A stretch of DNA of 64,000 bases from Inia geoffrensis (lineage: Eukaryota > Chordata > Mammalia > Artiodactyla > Iniidae): the NCBI GenBank assembly GCA_036417435.1, contig CM070919.1, positions 31,736,318 through 31,800,317 of the forward strand, written 5' to 3'. The notes beneath the pieces are model-generated. The model saw nothing but the letters and a program-made list of their open reading frames with translations. It did no database searches and was not told where the DNA came from. Each line of letters begins with the position of its first letter. Position 1 is the stretch's first letter. A program made the translations under genes and the position numbers. Shown here piece after piece: positions 34,908 to 46,620 of the stretch.

Positions 34908-35137
34908 TTGTTTGTTTGTTTTTGTTTTGTTTTGCTTTGTTTTTTGCGGTATGCGGGCCTCTCACCGCTGTGGCTTCTCCCGTTGCGGAGCACAGGCTCC
35001 GGACGCGCAGGCTCAGCGGCCATGGCTCGCAGGCCCAGCCGCCCCGCGGCATGTGGGATCTTCCCGGACCGGGGCACGAACCCATGTCCCCTGCATCGGC
35101 AGGCGGACTCTCAACCACTGCGCCGCCAGGGAAGCCC
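34908..35137 (-). mobile_element. CHR-type SINE, short form
   Basis: A reversed copy whose tail is a (TTTG)n/(TTTTG)n mix. The body ends GCCGCCAGGGAAGCCC. The target duplication reads GGGTATAAGCTTTT (34894-34907) and GGGTATAAGTTTT (from 35139), one mismatch apart. The body has intact CpG-rich blocks. Confidence 0.94.
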
Positions 35138-35151
35138 AGGGTATAAGTTTT

Positions 35152-36299
35152 AATTCCCATTAGAATATTAATCAGAGACTATGCCAGTGAATCAGATTTT
35201 AACCAGTCAAGACCTAAGTATCGTATGAAGGCTTTATCCCAGTTATGGTCTAGCGTGTGAGGAAGGTAAGTATTAGGAAGCAGACACTTAGAAAGGTTGA
35301 AGTCAGCATAGGGCTACTTTGCCATATAGAATCTTCTCAGTAGTTTATTTGCAAAGTGAAATATGTATTTGTCAAAAGCATACCGTCAGAATCTTATGAT
35401 CTAGCTGTTACCAGTTGTGTTAAACATGGATTATTCCACCTTGTTATTTAGGATATAATTTATCTAAGATGCTATGCACACATAGTTTTATTTTATGCCT
35501 TTTCTAATTACCCTAAAAGGTAATTAAGCTGAATCTTCACACAACATTGTTTGAGTTGCATGCAGCAAACTAGAAACCTTCACAGTTATATTGAAAACGG
35601 ATAAAAGTAAGACTGTGAAACCTTTAGTAAAATTGAATCTCAAAGGCTTTCCTGGTATGAGGAACAAAAACAGGCATAAATATTGTGACTTCTGCTAATA
35701 TTAACAATTTGTTCTCAGGGTGAAGTACAAGCGAGAAATAATAGCACTAAATAGCTACCACATCAATTTCACATAATGTATGTGATGTTTTACATATATA
35801 ATTGAATTCATAGCATGCTATATTGCTCTGTTTTTGCTGTTTTTTATAAGTGATGAAGTGAGAATGAAAAAGATTAAGAAACATGACAAATATTTACATA
35901 ACTTTTGTAAAGATGGAATTCAACCTCAGAATAATTGAGAGGGATAAAAAATGTATGTTATAATGTAAGGTTTGTGAGATGGGCTTTTGAGGGTATTTAA
36001 ACAGTGATGGCCAGGATTTAAGAATAATTGAATTGTATCATGCCAGCTGTTCCCTTTCCCAGAGATTTTCCTGGGGAGTTAGAATATGCAGAACATATAT
36101 GACACTGGGGATATAAGATTAATACATACATACATACGTACATACATATATACATACTTTACATTCCTTCTAGATGCAATCTGTAGAAATTAAAACTAAA
36201 TTAGACACCATGTACTCCTTTTTCTATTTGAGGAAAGTGGTTGATGATGGACCATTTTGATGGTTCTTACTTGGATACTCATGTCATTAAAAACAATAA
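35152..36299. other. Unassigned sequence with an (ATAC)n run
   Basis: No gene is visible. An ATAC/ATACG tetranucleotide run lies at about 36121-36160. Confidence 0.45.
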
Positions 36300-37790
36300 T
36301 ACTAATAAATCTCATGATTTCCACTTCTTGTCAAGATGCAATAACAAGGACTGAATTTTCCCTCCTGCCTAAAACAACCATTAAATGGGCAAAATGTATG
36401 AAAAAATGCTTTGCAAGACACTGGACATCAGACAAGAGACAGTGATTTCTGAGAGACAGGAAACAAACAATTAACTCAGTGTCTTGCTGTGATTGAGTTT
36501 CCATCTGCAGTGCAAGGAGGGGAAACCCAGGCAGAACACTGTGGAGCCCCTAAGTTGAGGAGACCAAGTTAAGAGACCATGGGAACCAAGGTACCTAGAG
36601 TTTTGAAACAGAATATTTACCAGGGAGAACAGAACTGAGCAGATAAAGAACTCCGGAAACCTGGGTAGTTATCCCTTGAGCATTCAACAGAATACTGATC
36701 AGAGTGTGCCTACATGTGAGCAAACTTTTGGAGTCTGGGGGAAGAGCCATGAAAAGAACTGAAGGGGCTGGAATAGTAACTGCTGCACCAAGCAAACTGA
36801 AAACGTCAAGATTTATGGGGCATTGGGCAGAGTACACAAAAGAGCCTTGCCTCTGTAGGGTGAATAATTCAGTCCTGGACTAAGCACAGCTCTATTCCCC
36901 TGGAAAAAAAATCTTAAAAACAAAACCTGAAAGGATCAAACTGTTTCCAAGTAACTAACTGTGTTCCATAATAAAGCACATTTATAGGATTATAAAAATG
37001 TCTAGCTCCCAGTAAGATAAAATCACAATCTCTGGCCATAAAAAATTACCTGGCATGTTAAATGTAGGAAGGCATGACACATGAGAAGGAGAGTCAGTTG
37101 ATCAAAAGTGACTGAGAACTGACAGAGACATTATATAATTAGCAGGAGGATATTAAACAGTTATTGTATTTATATTATATTTGTACAATATATTCATATA
37201 TACTGTATTTGAAAGTTAAGTATAGAAATGGAAGTTATAAAAAAGTTATGATGACATAAAAATTACCCTGCAGAGGATTAAGGGTAGACTAAACTTTTCA
37301 GAATAAAAGATTAGTAAACTTGAAGACATAGCAATAAAATCTACTCAAAACAAATACATAGAGTGAAAAAAAATAAACACAACATCAGTAAGCTGTAGGA
37401 CAATTTTAAGTACACATGGTTAGAGTTCCTGAAGAAGAGAAGGGTGTGGGGCAGAAAACTATTCAAAGAACTAATGGTGGAAAATTTTCCAAATTTTATA
37501 AAACTGTAAACTCATATACCAAAGAATATGAATTAACTGCAAGTATGGAAGATAGTATGGAAATTCTTCATAAAATTAAAAATAGACTTACCATATGATC
37601 TGGCAGTCCCACTCCTGGGTATATATCCAAAAGAAATGAAATCTACAGCTCAAAGAAATATCTTCTTTTCTGTGTTTGCTGCAGCATTATTTACATTAGC
37701 CAAGATATAGAAACAGCCTAAGTATCTGTCAACAAGTGAATGGATAAAAAGTATTGATACACACACACAACCACACACACACACAGAATT
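36300..37790 (+). mobile_element. Old L1M: 5' region joined to ORF2 3' end
   Basis: 36360-37540 resembles an L1M 5' region (AACCATTAAATGGGC, CTGGGTAGTTATCCC, AGTTCCTGAAGAAGAGAAGGGTG, TGGAAAATTTTCCAAATTT). At about 37546 it changes to the end of ORF2 (TAGACTTACCATATGATCTGGCAGTCCCACTCC, CAACAAGTGAATGGATAAA). Most of ORF2 is missing, so there is a large internal deletion or two adjoining fragments. A (CA)n tract closes it near 37786. Confidence 0.65.
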
Positions 37791-38160
37791 AAAACATGCC
37801 AACAATAGCACAAAAGTTAAGAGAGAAAATACTAAGATTTTTAGGCTAAATGTAAAATGGTATAATATCTCATGGAGGTAGACTCTAAGTTATAGATGTA
37901 TACTGTAAATCCTAAAACAACCCCTGAAATAACCAAATACAAGAGATAAAATGGTATCATAAAACATATTTAATTAATCTGAAAGAAGGCAGGAAAGATG
38001 GGAAGAAGGAATAAAGGACAGATAGAAAAATAGAAAGCAAATAGCCCGATGATAGATTTAAACTGAACCATATTAATAATCACACTAAATAGAGTTGGTC
38101 TAAATACTAGAAATCAAAGTCAGAGTTTGTCAGGTTGGATGAAAAAGCTAGACCTATTTA
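37791..38160 (+). mobile_element. L1M fragment spanning the start of ORF2
   Basis: GGTAGACTCTAAGTTATAGATG, CCTAAAACAACCCCTGAAATAACC, ATTTAATTAATCTGAAAGAAGG, and GATAGATTTAAACTGAACCATATTAATAATC match the region just before and at the start of ORF2 in old L1s. It is highly decayed. Confidence 0.65.
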
Positions 38161-38189
38161 TTCATAATATTTCCCTACCATTCTAATGC

Positions 38190-38365
38190 TATATTATAGG
38201 TAGGCTCTGCAATGATGTCATCTCTCTCATTCCTGATATTTGTAATTTTTTATTTTGCCTTTTTTTTTTTTTTTTTGCTGATCAATCTGATTAGAATTTT
38301 ATCAATTTTATTTATCTTGTCAAAGGACTTTTAGTTCCAATGATTTTCTCTTTTCTGAGGGGACA
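38190..38365 (-). mobile_element. L1 ORF2 fragment, reversed
   Basis: CTCTCATTCCTGATATTTGTAATTT, then (after a 17-T run at 38260-38276) GCTGATCAATCTGATTAGAATTTTATCAATTTTATTTATC and AGGACTTTTAGTT match the same part of ORF2 seen reversed at about 44380-44470 in the larger L1. Confidence 0.65.
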
Positions 38366-38414
38366 GGGAAGAATGTGATTTATTTCTCTCCTATTATTAG
38401 TTTGTGTTATATGA

Positions 38415-38700
38415 CATAGGTGAAGGGATTTTGCAGATGTGGTTCAGGTTTCAAGTCAGGTGACTTTGAAATAATCATAAGGGAGATTACCCTGGGTAGG
38501 TCAGACCTAATCAGGTGAGAGTCAAAAGAGGTGTTACCCAGCCTTTGTCAGGGATTCAAAGCCTGAGAAGGATTCAATTGCTGGCCTTGGGGAGGTGGGC
38601 TGACACGTGGTGAGAGGGTCTGTGGAGGGGGCCATGTGACAAAGACCTAGTGACATTCTCTGTGAGCTGAGAATTTTCTGGCTGAAAAATAGCTTATAGG
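38415..38700 (+). mobile_element. MLT1-type LTR fragment
   Basis: GGGATTTTGCAGATGTGGTTCAGG, GGGAGATTACCCTGGGTAGGTCAGACC, TAATCAGGTGAGAGTC and AAGCCTGAGAAGGATTCAATTGCTGGCC follow the MLT1 pattern (TTTTGCAGATGTGATTAAGG ... GGGAGATTATCCTGG). It is truncated at both ends. Confidence 0.6.
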
Positions 38701-38739
38701 ACTGTCTTCAGTCCTACTGCTTCAAGAAATGATATTTTT

Positions 38740-39400
38740 CAAATAGTTGATACTCATATACTGCTGGTGGGAATGTGAAGTGGTACAACACATTTGTAAA
38801 ACGCTTGACGGTGATGCATACAGTTATCATATGATCCAGCAATTCCATTCCTAAGTATTTCCTCAAGAGAAAGGAAGCATATGTTCCTACTAAGAGCTGC
38901 ACATGAATGTTCATAGCAACTTCATTGTAATAACCAAAGCCTGGATACAACCCAAATGTCCATCAGTTATAACTGATTATAACTCCACACAACAGATTGC
39001 TTCTTAGCAATAAAAAAGAATGAACTGCTGATGTACACGCTAACAAGTTAATCTCAAGATAATCGTCCTGAGTGACAGAACCTAGGCCACAAAAAGTACA
39101 CATTTTATAATTCAATTAATATGAAATCCTAGGAAATGCAAGGTAAAGTGTAGTGACAAACAGCAGATTAGAGGTTGTCCGGGGACCAGGGAGGGGTGGT
39201 GGTGGAGTGGAAAGGGGCAGGAGGTAAGAGTTCATCAGAAGCACAGGAAGATTTGGGGAGTGACAGATATGTTTATTTTCTTGATTTTGGCGATGGTTTC
39301 ATGGGCATGTACTTATACTAAAATCTGTCATACTGTACACCTAAACAGGTACCATTTATTGCATTTCAATTTTAACTTTAACAAACTGTTTATAAAAATA
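38740..39400 (+). mobile_element. L1M ORF2 3' end and 3' UTR
   Basis: CTGCTGGTGGGAATGTGAAGTGG, CATATGATCCAGCAATTCC, GTTCATAGCAACTTCATTGTAATAACC and AATGTCCATCAG are the ORF2 end. AGAGGTTGTCCGGGGACCAGGG, TTTTGGCGATGGTTTCATGGGC and CTGTACACCTAAACAGGTACC are the 3' UTR. It is an old relic without an open frame. Confidence 0.85.
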
Positions 39401-39871
39401 ATGCTTTTTTGTTTCAATCCTTGAATTTGCTATTTTTCTGTCTCCTGAACTGATTCTTGGACTCTTCAGAGTAAAAACAGAATATAAGTACAATAACTTG
39501 ATCGATACCAAAGCGTGGCGTAGTTTCTACTTAAGTGGTGAAAACCTACTATTTGCCTTTGACTGCAGCTTGACATTTGGAGCTACTAAGCTGAATGCCT
39601 GTTTAAATGCTTTTTAAATTTAACTTAGCTGAACTTACTCTGCGTGATCAATGATTGTGAGATACTACAGGTGCCATCAAATTAAATCTCAGGAACAAGA
39701 ACAAGGCATGTCATGAAGATTTATCTTTAGTCTGACTACACACTTGCAAATTTAGGTGCTCATTCTAAAAGTAGCTTGGGATCTGCTTCATATATTGGAA
39801 TTTTATCAGTCAAATGAAGTATACATAAATGTTATTGTAGAGGTAAAGTCCATAATAAGTAATGATGATTA
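39401..39871. other. Unassigned sequence
   Basis: No gene or nameable repeat. Confidence 0.4.
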
Positions 39872-39884
39872 TGAAAGCTGTTAA

Positions 39885-40095
39885 ATTTTTTTGTTTGTTT
39901 TTTTGCGGTATGCGGGCCTCTCACTGTTGTGGCCTCTCCCGTTGCGGAGCACAGGCTCCGGACGCGCAGGCTCAGCGGCCATGGCTCACGGGCCCAGCCG
40001 CTCCGCAGCATGTGGGATCTTCCCGGACCGGGGCACAGACCCGTGTCCCCTGCATTGGCAGGCGGACTCCCAACCACTGCGCCACCAGGGAAGCC
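39885..40095 (-). mobile_element. CHR-type SINE, short form
   Basis: A reversed copy with a T-rich tail and a body of TTGCGGTATGCGGGCC to CGCCACCAGGGAAGCC. A 13-bp target duplication, TGAAAGCTGTTAA, lies at 39872-39884 and 40096-40108 and is perfect, which fixes the insertion. Confidence 0.95.
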
Positions 40096-40108
40096 TGAAA
40101 GCTGTTAA

Positions 40109-41373
40109 TTTTTATACAAATTAATTATTGAGAACTTTCAAGTAGTCAAGGAAATAGTAAAATACACTGGCAGTTAACTTGTATATAATGAAGGGAAATA
40201 TAGATAGAAATTCAATTTTTGTTATCATGAAATCCAATTTAATTACTCCTTTGCTACATTGCTATATCCGAGATTTACTGGTTATCTTTTTCCCAATGCT
40301 TGGGTGAAACAGGAAATTCAATAAGAAAGTAAGATAAAAATGAATGATCTAAGTGAAGGCAATAATCTTAAATTTGCTGCTGAAATACTTAAAAAGACTT
40401 TTCTTCAAACGGGGCAGAAAGCTTCAGTGTGTGGTATTGCTACAGAGAAATTGTATCATTATCATTAACCCAATTTCAGCTTCAACAAGAATTAGAACAG
40501 AAATAAGTATACATTGGTCACTATTCTTGCAGAGAGAAAGGGAAATATAACATCTCAGTAGGAATATTACCAAGAACTCTGCTCTGTCCTTGAGGATGCC
40601 TGACCCTCGTAAAGCTCCTTATCCCTGCTTTTCATTTGCTGTTTTTTCTCTGCAGAATCTCAATCCCTTTGCCAAACAGGGAACCCTTCTTAATTATTGT
40701 TTAGTAGAGCAACCAAATCCCTTGACTCTTGCTAAATCTCTTGTCCCCTTTCTCAGTGAGTAGTAGCTTGTATACAGTGATGGCCTACGTGGGCGCAAGT
40801 GACAGACTTCCCAGCATTGTTATGATGGTTAATTAAATGAATAAATATATGCAAAGCAACTAGAAGATGGGCGATAAAAAAAAGTATTTGCTATTACAAT
40901 TATGCATAGGTACTTAATATGTTTTAGATCTACCTGATTTGCATATTTCTACCCAAAAGTCAGCACAGAAGGGAGCCAGGGGAGGTTTTATATTATATTA
41001 TTGGCAGGTATTATTTTATTTTAAAATTAAGATAAAATATATGAATGTACCTCGCACATAATATGTGCCTTAACATTTTTTCATGCTGTGGAAAATAGGA
41101 TTTAGAATTAGGGAACCTGAATGTGAATTCTTGAATTTTGAGAACATATACACAAAAAACTCATCTCTCAATCTCTTAGACTTCCTATGAAAATGGGTAT
41201 AGTAGTACCAAATTTGTAGACTTGGTGCCAGGATTAAGTGAAATAGCATGTACAAAGAATATGTAATATTTTTTGTAAAAAAGCTATTTCCTTTCTTTTC
41301 TCCTCTTTCTTTTACCTTTGTAGGCCTCATTTTATTTATCTATAAAATCAGGAAGTCAGATTAGATTATCTCT
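40109..41373. other. Unassigned sequence, one possible MIR
   Basis: No gene. GTTATGATGGTTAATTAAATGAATAAATATATGC at about 40830 could be a MIR/L2 3' end, but the core is not convincing. Confidence 0.35.
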
Positions 41374-41763
41374 AAGTCCTAAAGTTTATTTCTTTTTTTT
41401 CCTTAACATCCTTATTGGAGTATAATTGCTTTACAATGTTGTGTTAATTGCTGTTGTATAACGAAGTGAATCAGCTATACGTATACATATATCCCTATAT
41501 CCCCTCCCTCTTGCGTCTCCCTCCCACCCTCCCTATCCCACCCCTCTAGGTGGTCACAAAGCACCAAGCTGAGCTCCCTGTGCCATGGGGCTGCTTCCCA
41601 CTAGCTATCTATTTTACATTTGGTAGTGTATATATGTCCATGCCACTCTCTCACTTCGTCCCAGCTTACCCTTCCCCCTCTCCATGTCTTCAAGTCCATT
41701 CGCTACGTCTGCGTCTTTATTGCTGTCCTGCCCTGAGGTTCTTCAGAACAATTTTTTTTTTTT

Positions 41764-44700
41764 TTAGATTCCATATATATGTGTTAGCATACGATATTTG
41801 TTTTTCTCTTTCTGACGTACTTCACTCTGTATGACAGCCTCTAGGTCCACCCACCTCACTACAAGGAATTCAGTTTCGTTTCTTTTTTATGACTGAGTAG
41901 TATTCCATTGTATATATGTGCCACATCTTCTTTATCCATTCATCTTTCAATGGACGCTTAGGTTGCTTCCATGTCTTGGCTATTGTAAATAGAACTGCAA
42001 TGAACATTGTAGTACGTGACTCTTTTTAAATGATGGTTTTCTCAGGGTATATGCCCAGTAGTGGGATTGCTGGGTCGTATGGTAGTTCTAGTTTTAATTT
42101 TTTAAGGAACCTCCATACTCTTCTCCATAGTGGCTGTATCAATTTACATTCCCACCAACAGTGCAAGAGGGTTCCCTTTTCTCCACACCCTCTCCAGCAT
42201 TTATTATTTGTAGATTTTTTGTTGATGGCGATTTTGACTGGTGTGAGGTGATACCTCATTGTGGTTTTGATTTGCATTTCTCTAATGATTAGTGATGTTG
42301 AGCATCCTTTCATGTGTTTGTTGGCAATCTGTATATCTTCTTTGGAGAAATGTCTGTTTAGGTCTCCTGCCCATTTTTGGGTTGGATTGTTTGGTCTTTT
42401 TTGATATTGAGCTGCATGAGTTGCTTGTATGCTTTGGAGATTAATCCTTTATCAGTTGCTTCATTTGCAAATATTTTCTCCCATTCTGAGAGTTGTCTTT
42501 TTGTCTTGTTTATGGTTCCCTTTGCTGTGAAAAAGCTTTTAAGTTTCATTAGGTCCCATTTGTTTATTTTTGTTTTTATTTCCACTTCTGTAGGAGGTGG
42601 GTCAAAAAGGATCTTGCTGTGATATATGTCATAGAGTGTTCTGCCTATGTTTTCCTCTAAGAGTTTTAGAGTGTCTGACCTTAACATTTAGGTCTTTAAT
42701 CCATTTTGAGTTTATTTTGGTGTATGGTGTTAGGGAGTGTTCTAATTTCGTTCTTTCACATGTAGGTGTCCAGTTTTCCCAGCACCACTTATTGAAGAGG
42801 CTGTCTTTTCTCTACTGTATATTCTTGCCTCCTTTACCAATGATTACGTGACCATATGTGCATGGGTTTATCTCTGCGCTTTCTGTCCTGTCCTATTGAT
42901 CTATATTTCTGTTTTTGTGTCAGTACCATACTGTCTTGATTACTGTAGGCTTGTAGTATAGTCTGAAGTCAGGGAGCCTGATTCCTCCAGCTCCGTTTTT
43001 CTTTCTCAAGATTGCTTTGGCTATTCAGGGTCTTTTTGAGTTTCCATACAAATTGTGAAACTTTTTGCTCTAGTTCTGTGAGAAATGCCACTGGTAGTTT
43101 GATAGGGATTGCACTGAATCTGTACATTTCTTTGGGTAGTACAGTCATTTTCACAATGTTGATTCTTCCAATCCAAGAACATGATATATCTCTCCATCTG
43201 TTTGTATCATCTTTAATTTCTTTCATCAGTGTCTTATGGTTTTCTACATACAGGTCTTTTGTCTCCTTACTCAGGTTTATTCTTTTTGTTGCAGTAGTAA
43301 ATGGGAGTGTTTCCTTAATTTGTCTTTCAGATTTTTCATCATTAGTGTATAGGAATGCAAGAGATTTCTGAGCATTAATTTTGTATCCTGCTACTTTACC
43401 AAATTCATTGAATAGCTCTAGTATTTCCTGGTAGCATCTTTAGGATTCTCTATGTATAGTGTCATGTCATCTGCAAACAGTGACAGTTTACTTCTTTTCC
43501 GATTTGAATTCCCCTTATTTCTTTTTCTTCTCTCATTGCTGTGGATAAAACTTCCAAAACTACAATGAATAATAGTGGTGAGAGTGGGCAACCTGATTAG
43601 TGGAAATGCTTTCAGTGTTTCACCTTTGAGAATGATGTTTCCTGTGGGTTTGTCATATATGGCCTTTATTATGTTGAGGTAAGTTCCCTCTATGCCTAGT
43701 TTCTGGAGGGCTTTTATCATAAATGGGTGTTGAATTTTGTCAGAAGCTTTTTCTGCACCTATTGAGATGATCATATGGTGTTTCTCCTTCAACTTGTTCA
43801 TATGGTGTATCACATTGATTGATTTGCATATATTGAAGAATCCTTGCATTCCTGGAATAAACCCCACTTGATCATGGTGTATGATCCTTTTGATGTGCTG
43901 TTGAATTCTGTTTGCTAGTATTTTGTTCAGGATTTTTGCATCTATGTTTATCACTGATATTGGCCTGTAATTTCCTTTTTTTGCGACATCTTTTTCTGGT
44001 TTTGGTATCAGGGTGGTGATGGCCTCGTAGAATGCGTTGGGGAGTGTTCCTCCCTCTGCTATATTTTGGAAGAGTTTGAGAAGGATAGGTGCTAGCTCTT
44101 CTCTAAATGTTTGATAGAATTTGCCTGTGAAGCCATCTGGTTCTGGGCTTTTCTTTGTTGGAAGATTTTTAATCACAGTTTCTATTTCCGTGCTTGGGAT
44201 TGATCTGTTTATGTTTTCTATCTCTTCCTTGTTCAGTCTCGGAAGGTTGTGGTTTTCTAAGAATTTTTCCGTTTCTTCCAGGTTGTCCATTTTATTGGCA
44301 TGGAGTTGCTTGTAGTAATCTCTCATGATCCTTTGTATTTCTGCAGTGTCAGTTGTTACTTCTCCTTTTTCATTTCTAATTCTATTGATTTGAGTCTTCT
44401 CCCTTTTTTTCTTGATGAGTCTGGCTAATGGTTTATCAATTTTGTTTATCTTTTCAAAGAACCAGCTTTTAGTTTTATTGATCTTTGCTATCGTTTCCTT
44501 CATTTGTTTTTCATTTATTTCTGTTCCAATCTTTATGATTTCTTTCCTTCTGATAACTTTGGAGGGTTTTTTTGTTCTTGTTTCTCTAATTGCTTTAGGG
44601 GTAAGGTTAGGTTATTTATTTGAGATGTTTCTTGTTTCTTGAGGTAGGATTGTATTGCTGTCAACATCCTTCTCAGAACTGCTTTTGCTGCAACCCGTAG

Positions 44701-45557
44701 GTTTTGGGTCATCATGTTTTCATTGCCATTTGTTTCTAGGCATTTTTCGATTTCCTCTTTGATGTCTTCAATGACCTCTTAGTAATTTAGTAGTGTATTG
44801 TTTAGCCTCCATGTGTTTGTATTTTTTACAGAATTTTTCCTGTAATTGATATCTAGCCTTATAGCATTGTGGTTGGAAAAGATACTTGATATTATTTCAA
44901 TTTTCTTCAATTTACCAAGGCTTGATTTGTGCCCCAAGATATGATCTATCCTGGAGAATGTTCCATGAGCACTTGAGAAGAATGTCTATTGTGTTGTTTT
45001 TGGATGGCATGTTCTATAAATATCAATTAAGTCTGTCTTATTTAATGTATCATTTAAAGCTTGTGTTTCCTTATTTATTTTCATTTTGGGTGATCTTTCC
45101 ATTGGTGAAAGTGGGGTGCTAAAGCCCCCTAGTATTATTGTGTAACTGTCAGTTTCCCCTTTTATGGCTTTTAGCATTTGCCTTATGTATTGTGGTGCTC
45201 CTATGTTGGGTGCATAACTATTTACAATTGTTATACCTTCTTCTTGGATTGGCCGTTTAATCATTATGAAGTGTCTGTCTTTGTCTCCTGTTATAGTCTT
45301 TATTTTAAAGTCTGTTTTGTCTGATATGAGAATTGCTACTCTAGCTTTCTTTTGATTTCCTTTTGCATAGGAATATCTTTTTCCATCCCCTCAGTTTCAG
45401 TCTGTATGTGTCCCTAGGTCTGAAGTGGGTCGCTTGTACACAGCATATATATGGGTCTTGTTTTTTGTATCCATTCAGCCAGTCTATTTCTTTTGGTTGC
45501 AGCATTTAATCCATTTATATTTAAGGTAGTTATTGATATGTACGTTCCTATTACCAT
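41764..45557 (-). pseudogene. L1 ORF2 pseudogene (endonuclease-reverse transcriptase)
   Basis: The expected ORF2 span of about 1,260 codons is present from a start at 45557 (the ATGGTAATAGG context typical of the family) to the TAA before the 3' UTR, but it is broken into at least six open pieces. Endonuclease segment (44986-45264): the catalytic GDFN motif reads GGFS, losing both the Asp and the Asn. RT segment (43418-44503, 361 codons): [20 protein letters not shown] and [18 protein letters not shown] are recognisable, FADD is kept, but the DAEKAFD motif reads GAEKASD, losing the first catalytic Asp. The C-terminal piece (42026-42313) keeps [23 protein letters not shown]2p normally nicks DNA and reverse-transcribes L1 RNA at the nick; this copy cannot. 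Confidence 0.95.
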
Positions 45558-45615
45558 TTCCTTAATTGTTGAGGGTTTGTTATTGTATGTCTTTTCCTTC
45601 TCTTGTGTCTCCTGC

Positions 45616-46351
45616 CTAGAGAAATTCCTTAAGCATTTATTGTGAAGCTGGTTTGGTGGTGCTGAACTCTCTCAGCTTTTGCTTGTCTGTAAATGTTTTA
45701 ATTTCTCTGTTGAATCTATAAGAGATCCTTGCTGGGTGGAGTAATCTTGGTTGCAGGTTTTTCCCTTTCATCACTTTAAATATGTCCTGCCACTCCCTTC
45801 TGGCTTGCAGAGTTTCTGCTGAAAGATCAGCTGTTACGCTTAATGGAATTCCCTTGTATGTTATTTGTTGCTTTTCCCTTGCTGCTTTTAATATTTTTTC
45901 TTTGTATTTAACTTTTGATAGTTTGATTAATATTTGTCTTGGCATGTTTCTCCTTGGATTTATCTTGTATGGGACTCTCTGTGCTTCCTGGACTTGATTG
46001 ACTATTTCCTTACCCATATTAGGGAAGTTTTCAACTATAATCTCTTCAAATATTTCCTCAGTCCCTTTCTTTTTCTATTCTTCTTCTGGGACCCCCTATA
46101 ATTTGAATATTGGTATGTTTAATGTTGTCTCAGAGGTCTCTGAGACTGTCCTCAATTCTTTTCATTCTTTTTTCTTTATTCTGCTCTGCGGTAGTTATTT
46201 CCACTATTTTGTCTTCCAGGTCACTTATCCATTCTTCTGCCTCAGTTATTTTGCTATTGATTCCTTCTAGACAATTTTTAATTTCATTTATTGTGTTGTT
46301 CATCATTGTTTTTTTACTCCTTTGTTCTTCCAGGTCCTTGTGAAATGTTTC
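45616..46351 (-). pseudogene. L1 ORF1 pseudogene, central and C-terminal part
   Basis: ORF1p is the trimeric RNA-binding chaperone of L1. On the minus strand the coiled-coil part reads TMMNNTINEIKNCLEGINSK and ISDLEDKIVEITTAEQNKEK with heptad-like spacing. The C-terminal RNA-binding domain (45637-46017) shows KINPRRNMPRQILIKLSKVK and KGIPLSVTADLSAETLQARR. A stop just after KPASQ at 45637 precedes the family's usual end at about 45616, and further frame breaks separate the coiled coil from the C-terminal domain. The N-terminus is at 46451-46606 on the opposite strand. Confidence 0.92.
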
Positions 46352-46450
46352 TGAGCCAACCTTACCCACTTGGGGCAGACAGCAAAAACAATGGGAACTG
46401 TGAACCTGCAGCCTGTGAAAAGGGGACCCCAAACACAGTAAGTAAGCAAA
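46352..46450 (+). mobile_element. L1 5' UTR end, inverted piece
   Basis: GGGAACTGTGAACCTGCAGCC, TGTGAAAAGGGGACCCC and AAACACAGTAAGTAAGCAAA are the stretch just upstream of ORF1 in this L1 lineage. Only about 100 bases of the 5' UTR are present, so the internal promoter is missing. Confidence 0.85.
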
Positions 46451-46606
46451 ATGAGAAGACAGAGAAACACGCAGAAGATGAGGAGCAAGGTAAAAACCCA
46501 CCAGACCAAACTAATGAAGGGGAAATAGCCAGTCTACCTGAGAAAGAATTCAGAGTAATGATAGCAAAGTTAACCCAAAATCTTGGAAATAGAATGGAGA
46601 AAATGC
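46451..46606 (+). pseudogene. L1 ORF1 N-terminus, inverted piece
   Basis: The ATG at 46451 begins MRRQRNTQK, the usual ORF1 start. One base appears missing about nine codons in, so the frame shifts to the one that reads EEQGKNPPDQTNEGEIASLP and EKEFRVMIAKLTQNLGNRME. The piece ends at EKMQ, exactly where the minus-strand ORF1 piece takes over. It is part of the twin-priming inversion. Confidence 0.9.
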
Positions 46607-46620
46607 AAGTCCTAAAGTTT

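Larger units (their letters stand above)
41388..46606 (-). mobile_element. Nearly full-length L1 with inverted 5' end
   Basis: One insertion bounded by the 14-bp target duplication AAGTCCTAAAGTTT at 41374-41387 and 46607-46620. From 41388 (T-rich tail, then reversed 3' UTR) to about 46351 it is L1 on the minus strand, covering the 3' UTR, ORF2 and most of ORF1. From about 46352 to 46606 the sequence is L1 in the plus direction: the 5' UTR end and the ORF1 N-terminus. The two pieces meet in ORF1 with essentially no base lost: the plus piece ends GAGAAAATGCAAG and the minus piece begins AAACATTTCACAAGGACC, adjacent words in L1. This is the twin-priming signature. All frames carry stops or frameshifts, so it is immobile. 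Confidence 0.96.

Noticed and set aside
34829..35163. Several ORFs of 80-140 codons through SINE copies (also at 21 kb, 23.8 kb, 28 kb, 29.6 kb, 39.9 kb, 57.6 kb, 58.8 kb, 63.6 kb)
   Set aside because: All translate the CHR SINE in one of its frames; the recurring peptides reflect the repeat, not a protein family.
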